This document shows positions 1 to 11,756 of a stretch of 64,000 bases of DNA, in pieces. Under the pieces are notes generated by a model that was not told where the DNA came from, did not search any database, and worked only from the letters and a program-made list of their open reading frames with translations. Source of the DNA: Ascochyta rabiei. Lineage: Eukaryota > Ascomycota > Dothideomycetes > Pleosporales > Didymellaceae. The stretch covers positions 930,001-994,000 of the forward strand of contig NC_082423.1 of assembly GCF_004011695.2 (NCBI RefSeq), given 5' to 3'. The stretch's first letter is position 1, and each line of letters starts with the position of its first letter. The translations under genes and the position numbers were made by a program.

Positions 1-226
1 TCCCATCGCAATTCACCGCCCGACGACTTGCCCACTCACAAACGACACCCCTCGCTCTCTGTGCCCGCTGCGTGCTGCACCTGCATGACGTCTCGCTCCT
101 CTTCGTCTTCGTCTTCCTCCTCCTCCTCTTCTTCTTCCACCGCCGCCTCCTCCCCACAGCCACAGACACAGACCATGTTCGCAACCGGCCACCCCTCCGT
201 TTTCTAGAATCCTTTCGGGTTCGACA
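1..226 (+). promoter_or_regulatory. 5' leader of the large Ser/Arg-rich gene
   Basis: Pyrimidine-rich leader (TCTTCG/TCC/TCTTCT runs around positions 98-150), as is common in fungal 5' UTRs and core promoters. No other gene is visible here. The transcription start cannot be fixed from sequence. Confidence 0.4.
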
Positions 227-3200
227 ATGCGTTTTGACAAACGACCTCCCCTCCCGGCCCCGACAGAACCCTCGACTCTCAGTTCCGCAGACCACCAAGA
301 CACCCCTCTCCGCGACGACGTCGACACCAACCTCAGCGCGCGCACCGACAGGACTTCCTACAGCATCCCCGAAGACGGCACGCCCGTCACCATCAACACC
401 ACCAAGCCCTCGCTCCACCGAAAGTACCCCAGCCAGACGAGCCTGCTGATCGAGTACTTCGAAGCCGGCAAGGAGAACGGCAAGACCCGCTCCCGCCCCA
501 GCGTCCGCGTCAGAGTCACCCCCTCGTCACGCAAGAAGAACCGCCAGGGCTTCGACCAGCTCCACCTCACCCACTCCACCAAGAACAGCACCCGGCCCTC
601 GTACACGCGCCGCATCTCCCTGCAGCAGAGCACCCGCGACCACGTCCTCCACACCCACGCCCAAGACGCCTCGGACGCCTCCACTGTCTCGTCCCTGCCG
701 CCCGTCGACATCGAAGTCCTGAACAACAGCAGCGACCTGTCCACCAACGCCGGTCGCTTCATGCCCATGACCTCCGACGTCTCCTCCATGCCCGCCGACA
801 GCATGCTGGAGGGCACCCCAGAAATCATGCCACCCGGGCGCCGGAGAAGCCGAAGCCGCGAGAGAGACACGATTCTCACACACTCGCACGTCGCCGAGTC
901 GCCAGAGATGCTCAAGGCGCCCAAGCACCAACGAAGCAGGAGTCTGAGCAAGGACCGAATCACACAGCGCGTCATGGAGAAGCTGCAACAACAACAGCAG
1001 CAGGCGCAAACAAAAATGTCCTCGAGCAGGACGAGAGACGCTAAGGATTCTGGCAGGGAGCTGACTTCACCCCGCAAGTCGTCCAGACGGAGAAGCAAGG
1101 ATCCCCGCGAGGAGGAAGTGAGCACCATGAGCGCAACAGAGTCGAGTCTGCTGTCTTCCAATGCTGACCCCAGGTCTGGCATCGCCTCTGTACGATCTGG
1201 AATCTCCGGCACTTCTTCCATCAACAATCCCAAGCTGCTTGCTACCGTGGAGGATGCCATCAGGCGGTTGATCCTGCCCGAGTTGAATGCACTCAAGGAG
1301 GAGAACCGCACCTCGAAGAATAGAGACAAGTTCGAGCGCATGTCTCGTGACAGCGGTGCCACGTTGGAGACGGTCGAGACGACGAGCTCGCGTGACCCAT
1401 CCACTTCAAGGCGGCGCGTGTCCAAGTCTTCGAGTGTACCCAACATCCACGGTAGCCAGCCCAAGGTCGTACTCAACCGTGAGGGAGAAAACTCTGGCGA
1501 GATTCTCTCTGGTAGCTCGAGTCGCAAGGAACGCAGATCGAGTCGCGACTCTACCTCTGACCGTAGCCATGTCGACTTGACGACCAAGACAACCACACGA
1601 GAGAACTCACACAAGAGGAGAAGCGGCCGCGCTGCGCGAGACGCAGAGATCGCTGCTCTCGGTGCATCTGGCCTAACCGCTGCCGCTCTGAAGCACCACA
1701 CGTCTCGCGAAGAGCAGGCCGAGGACCGCAAGCACAGGAAGAAGCACGCCTCCCGAAGCAGTCGAAGCCGCTCAACGAGTGTTGCCGAGAGCGTGGAACA
1801 GGAGGAGTATGTAAAGGACGTGCCGCCTATGCCGTTCATCCAGAGCGAACTCCACGGCTCCGAGCTAACCCGCGATTCGATTCTGTCTGCTGAGACTGAG
1901 ACCAAGGGGCGCTCGAGGTCGACTTCCAAGTCATCCACCACCACAGGTGCAGAGACGCCGCTTCGAGAAGTGCCGCGCGGATTTCCTTCGCCCGCACCGC
2001 ACACACCCACGAGGACAACCCCGGCTGCTCTTCAGCGGACCATGGGCACCTCGCACAGCAATCGCTCAACCGAGCATGTCCGATTAAAGTCACCGATCAG
2101 TGACAGGAGCTACGGCTCTCGATCAAGAGGCGTCGGGTCAGCAAGCCTCGAGGCTGCAGCTGCGGCCAAAGCTCGTGCCATTGAGCGCTCAGAAACGCAG
2201 GCGTCTCACTACGAAATCATCGACACAACGCCAACGCGTGGTCTCAGCCCTATACAGAGCGAGGCTAGCTATCGTGAGGATGTACACACAACTGGCTCGC
2301 CCAGACATGTGCGATCTGTTCACAGCAACGCATCTGTGTCTTCGCTAGGGCGGCAAGCCGAGCGACAGCCGTCGAACCTGTCCATTAGGTCGTTGGAATC
2401 CACCGCAAGCACCAAAGCAGCCCGCACGCGCAAGCGCCCGCAGGGTGTCAACCTTGAGAGTGTGAGGTCCACGCTCGGCTCTCCGAAAACACCACAGACC
2501 CCTGGAGACGCAGAGCTCTTCTTCGAGCAGAATCATGAACAGAATGAGATATATCGGAGAGAGCTGGAAGAGAGCTCTCAGCTCTCACAAGACTACAGCT
2601 ACAACCGCATGACCAGCTACACCGACGACAGCGAAGGTGTGCAGTATCTTGATCACGAGCAGAAGGTGGACCTTGCGCACCAAGACATACGGAGGGTGGA
2701 TGCTAGTCCCGAGTACGTTCACACTCCGCTTGCAGTCGAGTCGGCGGTCGCTTCGCTGCATGATCCGTCGACCGTTAGCGTTCGCTCTTCTGCTGTGTCG
2801 AGTCCGCTACGAGAGCCCATAGCTAGCCCTCTCAAGAAGAGCCGCTTGTCGCAAGTCAGTCCTGCACCAAGTGACGACCGGATTCTGCACATTCGAGAGG
2901 ACGAGATCCCCAGCGGAGAGCGCTGGGGTGCGCTTCGTGAGAAGGCTGAGGCGCTGGTTCATCACTCGCACCAAGATAACTCGCCTAGGCAAAGCATTGC
3001 ACAGTCGTTTGAGGACCAGCCTGAAATGCATCACAGCGCCTTCCCCGTTCAGGAACACATGATGCCTGAGATTGGATATGGGTTAGACAACGAGTCTGAC
3101 ATCTCGACGAACCCTTCCATCATCCAGGGCCCACTCAACGGAGGCGATGGCTACTACGATCACACTGAGAACCCAATGTACCGTCAGGATGAGCGCGAAC

Positions 3201-5616
3201 GCTCGTCTACTCGTCAATCCAGCAGAAACTCTTTCAGAAAGAGTGGCACTGGCGCCGGCGCAGCTGCCGCTGCCGCTCATCACCTGCACAACCGCAATCC
3301 GTCCATCGATGAACAGCATCAGGCCACCGTAGAAGACGACTACGAGTCCTACACGGGTGAGTCATTTGTTGGTCAAGACGAGCAGCCTGGCTACGCGCAA
3401 AGCAACCGCACGCCCCTGTCAGGTGCGACTGGTTGGAAAGACGAAGGCTACCAATCAGCTAACCAACGTGAAGGCTACACGCCTCAAAACCGCAATCACT
3501 CCAAGGTCTTTGATGACGAGTTTGCCGATGATTACGATGAGACTCCTCTCGACGGTGAGGATGTGTTTGCTTCCAACGCCAAACATGGTCGCCACTTCAG
3601 CGGCAACTCTCACGGCATGGCTTCTCCTCTCTACGATGCTGCGACTGGCAAGGGCATTGATCGCATTCAGTCCAAGGATATCGTGGCGCTCATGGACCAC
3701 CTGACTGTGAGAGATGCACAGCGCAATGCGAGGGACACGGAAATCCTGGTCACACTCGTCCGCTCCGCAGCGGAGATGCGCAACCAGCTTGATGAGCTCA
3801 AGGGTTTCATCAAGGTTCAAGACAACATGATCATGAACACTACAGAGAAGAGGGTCGATGTTGCCGAACAGCGCATCTTGAGCGGCCCCCGGCCGCAGCC
3901 TTTCGGATCGCCACGCGTTCCTCGCTCGTCCTCGGACGATATGGACGCTGAGGCCAAGAAGAAGAACGTGTTCAAACGCGCGTTGAAGGGTCTGAGCATG
4001 AAGGGTGACAGCGACATCAAGAACATCGAGGCTATGTTGATGCAGCTGCTCGGCGATGTGGAGGGCTTGAAGCACGTTCAGCAACTGCAGCTGGATCAGA
4101 ACAACCGCTCGAACAGTCTCACCTCTTATGAGAACCTGCGGGCTAGCGGAGATCCTGGATACGAGCCAGAGGGTCGCGCCAATACTGCTTCGTCGCCAAA
4201 CCAGTCTGGGTACCTCTCGAACCCGGGCTCCTCCTCACGTCGCATCAACGATCTGCACTCTGGATACGATGTCGTGCAGACGAACCGCATCAGCACGGTT
4301 CACGAGGATGACGAAGAGTACCTTGAGCGCGAACCCCGATACGAGAACAGCGAGCGCATGACAACACCCACGCAAGAAGCCTTTCACAGCAGGAGCCTGT
4401 CACAGGAGAAGACGCCACCCGAGGCAGCGAGGACAAGCCAGAGCCAGAGTCAAGAAGATACGCCAAAGAAGAACAAGCACAAGTCCAACTCATCCTCCAT
4501 GTTCGGCATTCCCAAGATCTCTCGCTGGTCGAAGACGACATCCTCCACCGAGCCGCGCAACAGCGTGGAAAAGCGCCCCTACTCCTCACACTCGCGCTCT
4601 TCTTCCCAAAAGAGCTACGACTCATACGACGACGAGTATTCCCAGAACGGTGATGGCCACGACGACCGTATGCGCTCCAAGTCTTCGCTTGCGCGCACTG
4701 CGGACGACCGCTCATTCCGTTCAGCAGACGACCGCAGCGTTCGCTCACCATCCCCGCTCATTCCTGAGGATGCGCTCCAGTACGAGATGGAAGACCCCAA
4801 GTACCAGGCCCACCGCAACAGCCTGAACCTGCAACACCCGCAGCCGCGCGCAGGACCCACGGGCCGCCACCAAAACCACCTCGAGACCCAAGCCCAGGTC
4901 TACGAACCCAGCAACGTGACCTCGCCGGACTACGACCAGTGGGGCAGCATGCCGTCCCTCTCTCGCAACAGGATGAGCGCCGGCACCGCGTCTTACAACC
5001 CAGGCAACTTGAGTCCCATCTCGAGTGACGGAGGCTACTCGGGGCACTCGGCAAGCGAGCAGACTGGGCGTATCGCGCAGCCACAGAAGTTTGTCGATGA
5101 CGGGCCGTTGATTCCGCCCAACAGTGGTGTGTTGGCGGGCTATGGCCAGACGAGGCAGATGTATAGCAGCCCCAACGAGTTTGGGTCTCAGGGCGCATTG
5201 ACGCCATTGGCGCCTATTGCCGAGGTGCGGTATAGTCTGGAGACGGATTCGGGAAGGTACAGGGTAGGTTGAGATTCCCAACCCTCTCGTGTCGATGTAC
5301 GGTGCTAATGTCGAGACAGGGCTCTCCCACACCCTCCCCCAGACCCAGCAGCGCCCACCTCCGGGCCTCCCAGCAGCAGAGCCCCCAGCGCAAAATCACA
5401 GGCCCGCGACCCATGGGTCCCCGCTCTCCCGCCCCCGGCGCCCACCAGGGCCAATTCTCGCAGGCCCAGTCGCCGCTGCGCAACGAGAATCTCAGCAGAG
5501 ACGACACCGTCATCCGCCGCAAACCCGTCGGCGCGCCCTCGCACACAGACACCGAGTCTCTACTCAGCTACCGCACATCGCTCGACGGCAGCGACGACGG
5601 CAGCGAGACTTTCTAG
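227..5616 (+). CDS. Very large low-complexity Ser/Arg-rich hypothetical protein, two exons
   Basis: Exon 1 runs 227-5263, intron 5264-5319 (donor GTAGGT, branch-like TGCTAAT, acceptor GAGACAG), exon 2 5320-5616. The reading frame is continuous and gives 1,777 aa. Without splicing the frame stops at 5270-5272, two codons past the donor. The protein is mostly disordered: Ser/Arg stretches (SRSRERD, RSRSLSKDR, SRSSRSRS), a Gln run near residue 255, Ala runs, and acidic Tyr-rich parts. Two islands look structured: a short hydrophobic motif near residue 75 (SQTSLLIEYFE) and a likely helical or coiled segment around residues 1150-1215 containing VALMDHLTVRDAQRN. I recognise no catalytic domain. Such proteins occur in Pezizomycotina as uncharacterised or cytoskeleton-associated factors, but I make no functional claim. 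Coding status is secure; function is unknown. Confidence 0.85.
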
Positions 5617-5740
5617 GCAACCGACACTCGCTTGAAAGCGCGACGAGACAAGACGTTGCTCTGGCTGGGTACGGGGCAGGGGAGTGCGGAGTTCTTGGCG
5701 CAAGCAAGGGGTTTGGAGGAGGGGAGGTCTCGCTTCTCTC

Positions 5741-6235
5741 GCTAGCAAATAAGCGCTTGTGTCGTCTAGCGCCTCGCTTGGATTTCGAATCGCGAGCGCA
5801 TGTTCTCCACGGTCAAGCATGTGTTTTTTGTTTTGTTTTTCTCTGGTCTTCCAAAGGCGTTATATATCTCAGACACACACACTCTTAATTAACAGATGCG
5901 TGGATGCAAGGAACAGCATAGCAGAAGTAGATGCAAGGAATAGCAGAAAGAGTAATTCTAGTACCGTAAAACAGTAGAGAAGAAGTGCTAGTAAATAAGT
6001 AATTGTGTTGTCTAATACTTTACTTAGATTATGAATTATAAGTATATGTTCTCTATAGTTAAGCATATGTTGTTGTTTTTTCTAGTTTTTCTAGGGTGTG
6101 TTATATCTTAGTCTCTTAGATATATACTTAATTAACAGATATATAGATATAAGGAACAGCATAGCAGAAGTAGATATAATAAACAGCAAACAGAACAAGT
6201 CCATTCAACGTAAAAACAGAGAGCAAGTACGCAAA
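5741..6235. repeat. Tandem duplication of about 246 bp, second copy RIP-like
   Basis: Copy 1 (about 5741-5986) and copy 2 (about 5987-6235) align at an offset of 246 bp, starting GCTAGCAAATAAG and GCTAGTAAATAAG. Both share AATTAACAGAT and GGAACAGCATAGCAGAAG. Most differences are C in copy 1 to T in copy 2, or G to A, with a few transversions. This lies just downstream of the stop codon of the large gene and may include its 3' UTR. Confidence 0.7.
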
Positions 6236-6807
6236 GCACAGCAACAAGAACAAGTGCGCGTCCAGCATCCGTGTTCTCTACTTTCTCTCTCTCTCGCCCT
6301 TTTCTTAGTAGTAGATGGGGTACGTGCATTCGATACCAATAGGGATTTTACTTCGCTGCACGTCACGTCGCGTCGCGATGCGTCGCGACGCAAGACTTAT
6401 TGATGTGCTGTGATGTGATGTGATGTAGTGTAGTGTAGTGTATGGAATGAAGCGAATCTTCCTCTCATCCCTTTCCTTCATCCCAAGCTTTATCACACGA
6501 AGCCGTATAACAGGAGAAGGAGGTCTTGGTGGTCTTGGTGGTCTTGGTTTGTTTGGCTGGGTGGAGGGAACGAGATGTTGTTCTTGGGGGGTGGATGCGA
6601 GTCGAGTCCAGTCTAGGGGCTAGGTATCTGAGATGTGGAATTGGGTGGACGATTCACTTTAGAAGACTAAGAAGGGATGTTGCCAGGTTTCGAAAATGGT
6701 CATGATCATGTCTATTAGTCTATGTCACACGACGAGCGATGACGCCACGTCCTCTATGCTACGCTAAATCATACTCATTAAATTACTTTTGCGCTCGCGC
6801 CGAGAAT
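6236..6807. other. Non-coding stretch with short simple repeats
   Basis: Convergent intergenic DNA between the large gene and the dehydrogenase. It holds a CGTCGCG-rich palindromic patch near 6365-6392, a GATGT/AGTGT microsatellite near 6410-6440, and three GGTCTTGGT units near 6522-6548. No credible ORF is seen. Confidence 0.5.
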
Positions 6808-7803
6808 CTACTGGGGCTTGAGAACACCACGGTACCTCATCTTGCCGTCGCGCAGCGTCTCCATGGCCTCGGTGATGCCAGACTCGGTCATTGGGAACTC
6901 CATGATGATAGGCTTGATGTTGTGCAGAGCGGCAAACTCGAGCATGTGGCGATGCACGGAGCGTGCGGCGACGACGGAGCCCTGGATGGTGAGACCGCCG
7001 CCAACGAGACCCATGTGGGGGATCTTGAAGTCGCCGTTGTCGACGGTGAGAGGAAAGATCTTGCCGGTGGGCGCCATGACGGGGAGCATGAGGTTCCAGT
7101 CGGGGGAAACGGAGGTGGTAACGAGGAGCGCGTCGACCTTACGGCCGATGTCAATCTTGTCCTTGCCCTTCATGGCGATGAATTCCTTGGCTCCTAGCTT
7201 GACAGCCTCGTCCTTCTTGCTCTCGGTTCCAGAGAAGACGACGACGTCGCAGCCCATGCGGGCAGCGAACTGGATGGCGAGATGGCCGAGACCACCGACA
7301 CCCATCACACCAACGCGGTCAGTGGGCTTGATTCCGTAGGTGTAGAGAGCGTTGAAGACGGTGGCACCACCGCACATCAGAGGAGCGGCATCAGCGTCGC
7401 TGAGACCCTCGGGGATCTTGAAGAGGAAGGCCTCCCTCCAGACACCGTGGGACGCGAAAGAACCCTGGTCGAGGTCGGCGTAACCGTACATCTGGCGTTG
7501 GGGGCAGTATGTCTCGCGGCCAGTCAGGCAGTATTCGCAGTTGCCGCAAGAGTCGTGCTGGTATCCCCATCCAACGCGGTCACCCTTCTTCAGGCTCTTG
7601 ACGTTGGGTCCTGTCTCCTCGACAACACCGGCGCCCTCGTGTCCGAGGACCATGTCCTGGTTCTTGTGGTGCTCATCTGTACCGCAGAGACCGGAAGCGG
7701 TGACCTTAACGAGGACTTGGTCGTTCTGGAGATCGCCCTTGCGGGTCTCGCTCTTGACGATCTTGCCATCCTTAGAGCCCTTGAAAACTGTGAATGAAGG
7801 CAT
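6808..7803 (-). CDS. Zinc-dependent medium-chain alcohol dehydrogenase (cinnamyl-alcohol/NADP-ADH type)
   Basis: Single-exon 331-aa protein. The GroES-like N-terminal half has catalytic zinc ligands Cys40 (GLCGTDEHH) and His55-Glu56 (GHEGAG), and the structural zinc cluster Cys86, Cys89, Cys92 and Cys100 (CGNC..C.......C). A Rossmann motif GVGGLGHLA lies near residue 165. This is the pattern of NADP-dependent alcohol/cinnamyl alcohol dehydrogenases that interconvert aldehydes and primary alcohols. The segment between Cys40 and His55 is shorter than usual, so the substrate loop is trimmed. The protein ends in MRYRGVLKPQ, typical of the family, so the 3' end looks complete. The start Met (MPSFTVFKGS) fits the family N-terminus. 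Upstream lies a CT/A-rich promoter-like region. It is isolated from the cluster at 31-51 kb. Confidence 0.92.
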   Translation of the reverse strand: MPSFTVFKGSKDGKIVKSETRKGDLQNDQVLVKVTASGLCGTDEHHKNQDMVLGHEGAGVVEETGPNVKSLKKGDRVGWGYQHDSCGNCEYCLTGRETYCPQRQMYGYADLDQGSFASHGVWREAFLFKIPEGLSDADAAPLMCGGATVFNALYTYGIKPTDRVGVMGVGGLGHLAIQFAARMGCDVVVFSGTESKKDEAVKLGAKEFIAMKGKDKIDIGRKVDALLVTTSVSPDWNLMLPVMAPTGKIFPLTVDNGDFKIPHMGLVGGGLTIQGSVVAARSVHRHMLEFAALHNIKPIIMEFPMTESGITEAMETLRDGKMRYRGVLKPQ

Positions 7804-10084
7804 GTCGATGTGATGAGAGGTGTTGTGGTTTGGGTATCAGAAACAGAGAACTTTTTCGTGAGTAGTCGTGAGATTGGTTGGTTAAAAAATGTAGTGTTAG
7901 AGGCGGGCGGTCGACTGCTATATATGACGGTTAGTATATGTCTATGATCGAAAAGTTTCACGTCGAGCATTTCAGAGCTCCACCGCAAGCATGACGTCGC
8001 CGGACTGATGGTCCGGAACTAGCCAGTGTGTATGCCCAAATCTTCACAGATGCGGCGCCTCGGCCGCCGCTAATGGTTGCCTTCGCACGACCGGTGTCCA
8101 ATCGCCGAGACGGTGATGTTTATGCTGAAGCAGAATGTTCAGTAAACCGCGATGCGACAAATGATTCAGCAAATCGAGGCGACAGACGAGGCCTCCAACA
8201 TCGTCCTCGACCTTGTGTAGAGCTGCAGCTGAGGTGCAGATGCACGTTGAGTCCTAAGGCGAAAGCTAAAGTCCGGGGATAGTCGGCCAATCAAATTTGT
8301 TCGCTGCGAAAATGCCGGGCATGAGTTTCGAAGTACTTCTAGCCCACAATCTTTGCCCAATTGAAGCCTGCGACTCAGCGTGTGCATTGATCGTTACGAA
8401 CGAGGTTGGCGTCGTGGTGTTTCGTGGTTATCACATCGAGCTTGCAACGGCATGATGTAATGCACTAGGACCGTGCACGCCCGAAAATTCTGAGATTCGC
8501 CCGAAGACGTTCGGACGCGAAGCTTGGAAACCGTTGGAAGAGATTTCTCTTCCAGCTCTGGTATCGCCTCGATCTGGCATGCGGGACAGTCAATCTGGTT
8601 AGTTTGCTGGAGGGGTTCCAGCCTTATCTCCCAGATATGTCAGCACACGCAGGGATATGTATGGAGCTCCACGTTAACCCCGGTGCCCCGTAAAGTTACT
8701 CAGAACTTTGAACTTTGTAAACGCAAACACGCAGGGAATATTCAATATACTGTGATCGCTCAACAACGAGCTGCCAGCAGCTGCTATGACACTGTAGCGC
8801 ACACACGCAAATCCGATATGCTTACGGAGTCCAACTTTGCACAAGCTGCACGTAGGAGATGGGACCATAGCGGTAGACGTTAATTGGAGTTGACTACATA
8901 TTTCCCTTCCAGACCCCTCGGCTATCATCAACACAGGAGTATACACGACCACAAACTGTACTACAGTCAAGGAGAAACACGGACAACTGCCACTGACTGG
9001 TCATGCCTTCTTGAGGCCCGATCCAAAGCTTGGAGTTACTGACAGATATGAAAAAACTGCTCTTATATTCTCTGATTCTGTCAATCCGTCTTCAGTTCAT
9101 TCTCCAGCCAAGAAACTCTAGTGACTACACAATATGTACGCTCGTACACCCCTGACAAGTCTTCGGATGATGTAGGTCCTCAAATCTTCCACTACGGTCA
9201 CACAAAGCTTCTGCATGATGCGGATGGCCTCTATGATAGTGGAGGCACAGGTGACACACCCATCCACCTACCATCACCGATCCACCAGGCGTAGCTGCGG
9301 TCCCCATTACAACAATATCTATGCAGGCCGGACATATTACTTCAGGTTTCACTGACTGATGCCAGCACTATGGACAGCGGCCAGCCCGAGAGTTGGCAGG
9401 ATCCCGCTGGTCGGATATGCAGTGGTTGGAATGGCAGCCAATCCACACCTTGGGTCCTGTGGACACGATCGGTATGAGTGTGTGCATTCATGCGAAAACG
9501 CTTACTATACGGAGCATCCTGCTCAGCATAGTTGTTGGTCCTTGGCTTAATTAATAGAGGTGCTTAGGGTATTCTCGATAGTCGCGGGTTGCAGTCGAGA
9601 TCGTATTTTCGTACTTTGCGTACAAAAGGGCTGCTACAGATAGATGTTCTATGGAACTCAAAGTTTGCTGCACCCAGGTCAGGAGGTCAATGCGTTGTCG
9701 GCCAGATCACCTGCTGATCACGTTGGTCACTGGAATGGCGAAAGAAGGAGACATGTGAGTTCGAGTTTGTCATAAGTGCACTAGATCAGTCACTCTGAGA
9801 AAGGGCAGTCGGACGCGGAAGAAATTAAGCTTTCTTGTGTCACCTCGCGATATAGAGCCGCACGAACGGCAGCTTAGGATCTAGCACTGGAGCCCGACCA
9901 ATTCCATTTTCCGAACGTGGCTCAGCTCATCTAGAGAGGTAATTCAATACAAGTAAGGAAATGAAACAGAAGATACAAAGGTCTGCAACTAGCAACGCGA
10001 CACGCCTCGCTGCAAATGTTTTCAGGTGTCTACCAGATAACGTTCGTTCTTGTCATCTGACAGGTAGCAAAACCGCTGAATTGA
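7804..10084. other. Intergenic region without a supportable gene
   Basis: About 2.3 kb containing the promoter of the dehydrogenase (7804-8000) and otherwise short, compositionally unremarkable ORFs on both strands. A stretch near 9125-9550 gives Cys/His-rich peptides in several frames, but none shows a family pattern or a clean intron/exon structure. It could be decayed coding DNA. Confidence 0.5.
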
Positions 10085-11756
10085 TTACCAGATAGGCTGG
10101 AGCTTGAATGCATTGAACGTGTAAGTCCAGCTCTCAATCGAGGCCTCGTCGTTGACGTAATCGAAAATTGAGTTGTTGCCGGACCAGAGAGGACGGGTAG
10201 GCCACCGGCACAGTCGCTGGACTTCGCCGGAGTAATCTCCAGATTCAATGAGGGTAGCCATGTTATCTTGAGGGTAGGGGCCGGGCTGGAGAGAGTTGAT
10301 GCCGCAGTGCGCCGCACCAGGGATCAGATAGAACTGGTACCACTCGCTCATGGCCTCTATGGCCTCGGCGTCAGTCAAATCAGGGTACATGGTTGAACGA
10401 ACAGACTGCCAGTAATGAACAGAAGAGGCTGCAGGAACGGAAGGGTCAGATTCGCCGTGGTAGTGGAGGAGCGTGGCGCCAGAAGACTGGAAGGCAGTGA
10501 GGTCGGGTACGGTGGTTTGGAGTGAATTCAGGTAGCGGGTCAGTCCCGTATTCATCCATTCTACGAGCTTATTATAAGTGACTTTGTCTAGATCCTGAAG
10601 GTTGTCGATGTCAAGGAGCTGGATGAATTTGGTAACGTACTCGCCACCAGTGGACGGGGTTGAGCTTCCAGGAGCTGGTGGTATTGTCCCAAGTGGGATC
10701 GGCGTCACCAAGGTCGGAGCCGATTTGCCAGGACAGATAGGCTCGCTTGCCGTCGGACGCGTGAAGGCCATCGTAGACAGCCTGGGCAACGGCAATATCA
10801 TTGGCGGTAATGGTGCCGTTCTGTTCGGGTTTGGTGGACGACTGGCCACCAGCCGCACCACATCCCATTTAACGCTTGCTGAAGCCAAATCCGAGCGAGG
10901 TACTGGAATCAGCAGCGCAATAGTAGGATTTGCCAATGAGGGAGCTCAGGTTGAAGTTGAGCTGGCAAAGGTCGGTGCGAGAGGTGACACCGTCAGTGCG
11001 GCCATCGAGAGCATCGCAGGCATCAATAGTAGCGTTTACGATCTTGTCAAGAGCGCATGGAGGAGGAAAGTAGCCCATAGTCTGCTCAATGGTAGCAGGG
11101 TAGACGTGGTGTACCTGTTGTTGAGCAAAGCGGAAGGCGGGAGCACCGGTAATAGCACCATCATATTCCTCGCCCCAGCGTTGCACCTGAGACATGCCTT
11201 CACGCCCTCCATCAGAGCAACCCTCAAAGCAGGTGTAGATCTTAGTGTCATTAAGACCGTAGAAAGCCTTTGTAATAGGCTTACCGATCTTAGTCAGTTC
11301 TCCGAGCGCAACGTATGCGAACGCATGGGTCGCATCCCAGTTGATGGATCCATTGCTGTAGAGAACTTTCTCGTCGAAGCTGTAGTCGAAAGCATCGTAT
11401 CCAGCTGCCGTAGCACCCGACGCAGCACCGTTACTGAGGCCGCCAGTAGCGTCGGAGGATAGGGAAAAGCCGCCTCCACCATTTAGGTAGAAACGGTTCT
11501 TGAAGGTGGACGGCTTAGGGAAAGCATACTTGAGGGCAATGGTATCGTTTTTGCCGGTGTGAGTGTAGCTGACGGTAACATTGCAGTAGTTGTATGTTGC
11601 AACCCCGCTATTACTGCCCATACCCACACCTGCGGAAGCATTTTAAACAGCTCCCGCAGTTACGGTTCCAGGGAGCAGGTTGAGGCCGAGGAGGGCGCCG
11701 TCCACAGGGAAAGCTGCTTGCACATTGGTAAGGGTGCAAAGATTCGAGAGCGACAT
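10085..11756 (-). pseudogene. Tannase/feruloyl esterase family gene, inactivated
   Basis: Reading from ATG at 11756 the protein begins MSLSNLCTLTNVQAAFPVDG and continues through all tannase-family landmarks: a nucleophile elbow GCSDGGREG preceded by Cys, a calcium-loop-like DACDALDGRTDG, the Asp region GESDPS, and the terminal GAAHCG His-Cys pair. The CS-D-HC arrangement is typical of fungal tannases and type B/C feruloyl esterases, secreted enzymes releasing gallic or ferulic acid. The frame is broken three times: TAA at 11643-11645 (family usually has Tyr-Asn here), TAA at 10869-10871 after FSKR (CAA to TAA fits), and a frameshift near 10650-10660 between WKLNP and TGGEYVTKF. The C-terminal frame then stays open to the stop at 10085. 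No signal peptide is in frame upstream of 11756. Sequencing error is possible but three lesions make decay more likely. Confidence 0.85.

Noticed and set aside
358..2010. 550-codon minus-strand ORF
   Set aside because: Shadow of the Ser/Arg-rich gene; the Leu/Ser/Arg-rich translation is the expected antisense product.
9125..9550. Cys/His-rich small protein
   Set aside because: Several frames give Cys/His peptides, none consistent with a finger spacing or an intron model.
10602..11462. 286-codon plus-strand ORF
   Set aside because: Antisense shadow of the broken tannase gene, whose catalytic motifs are all on the minus strand.
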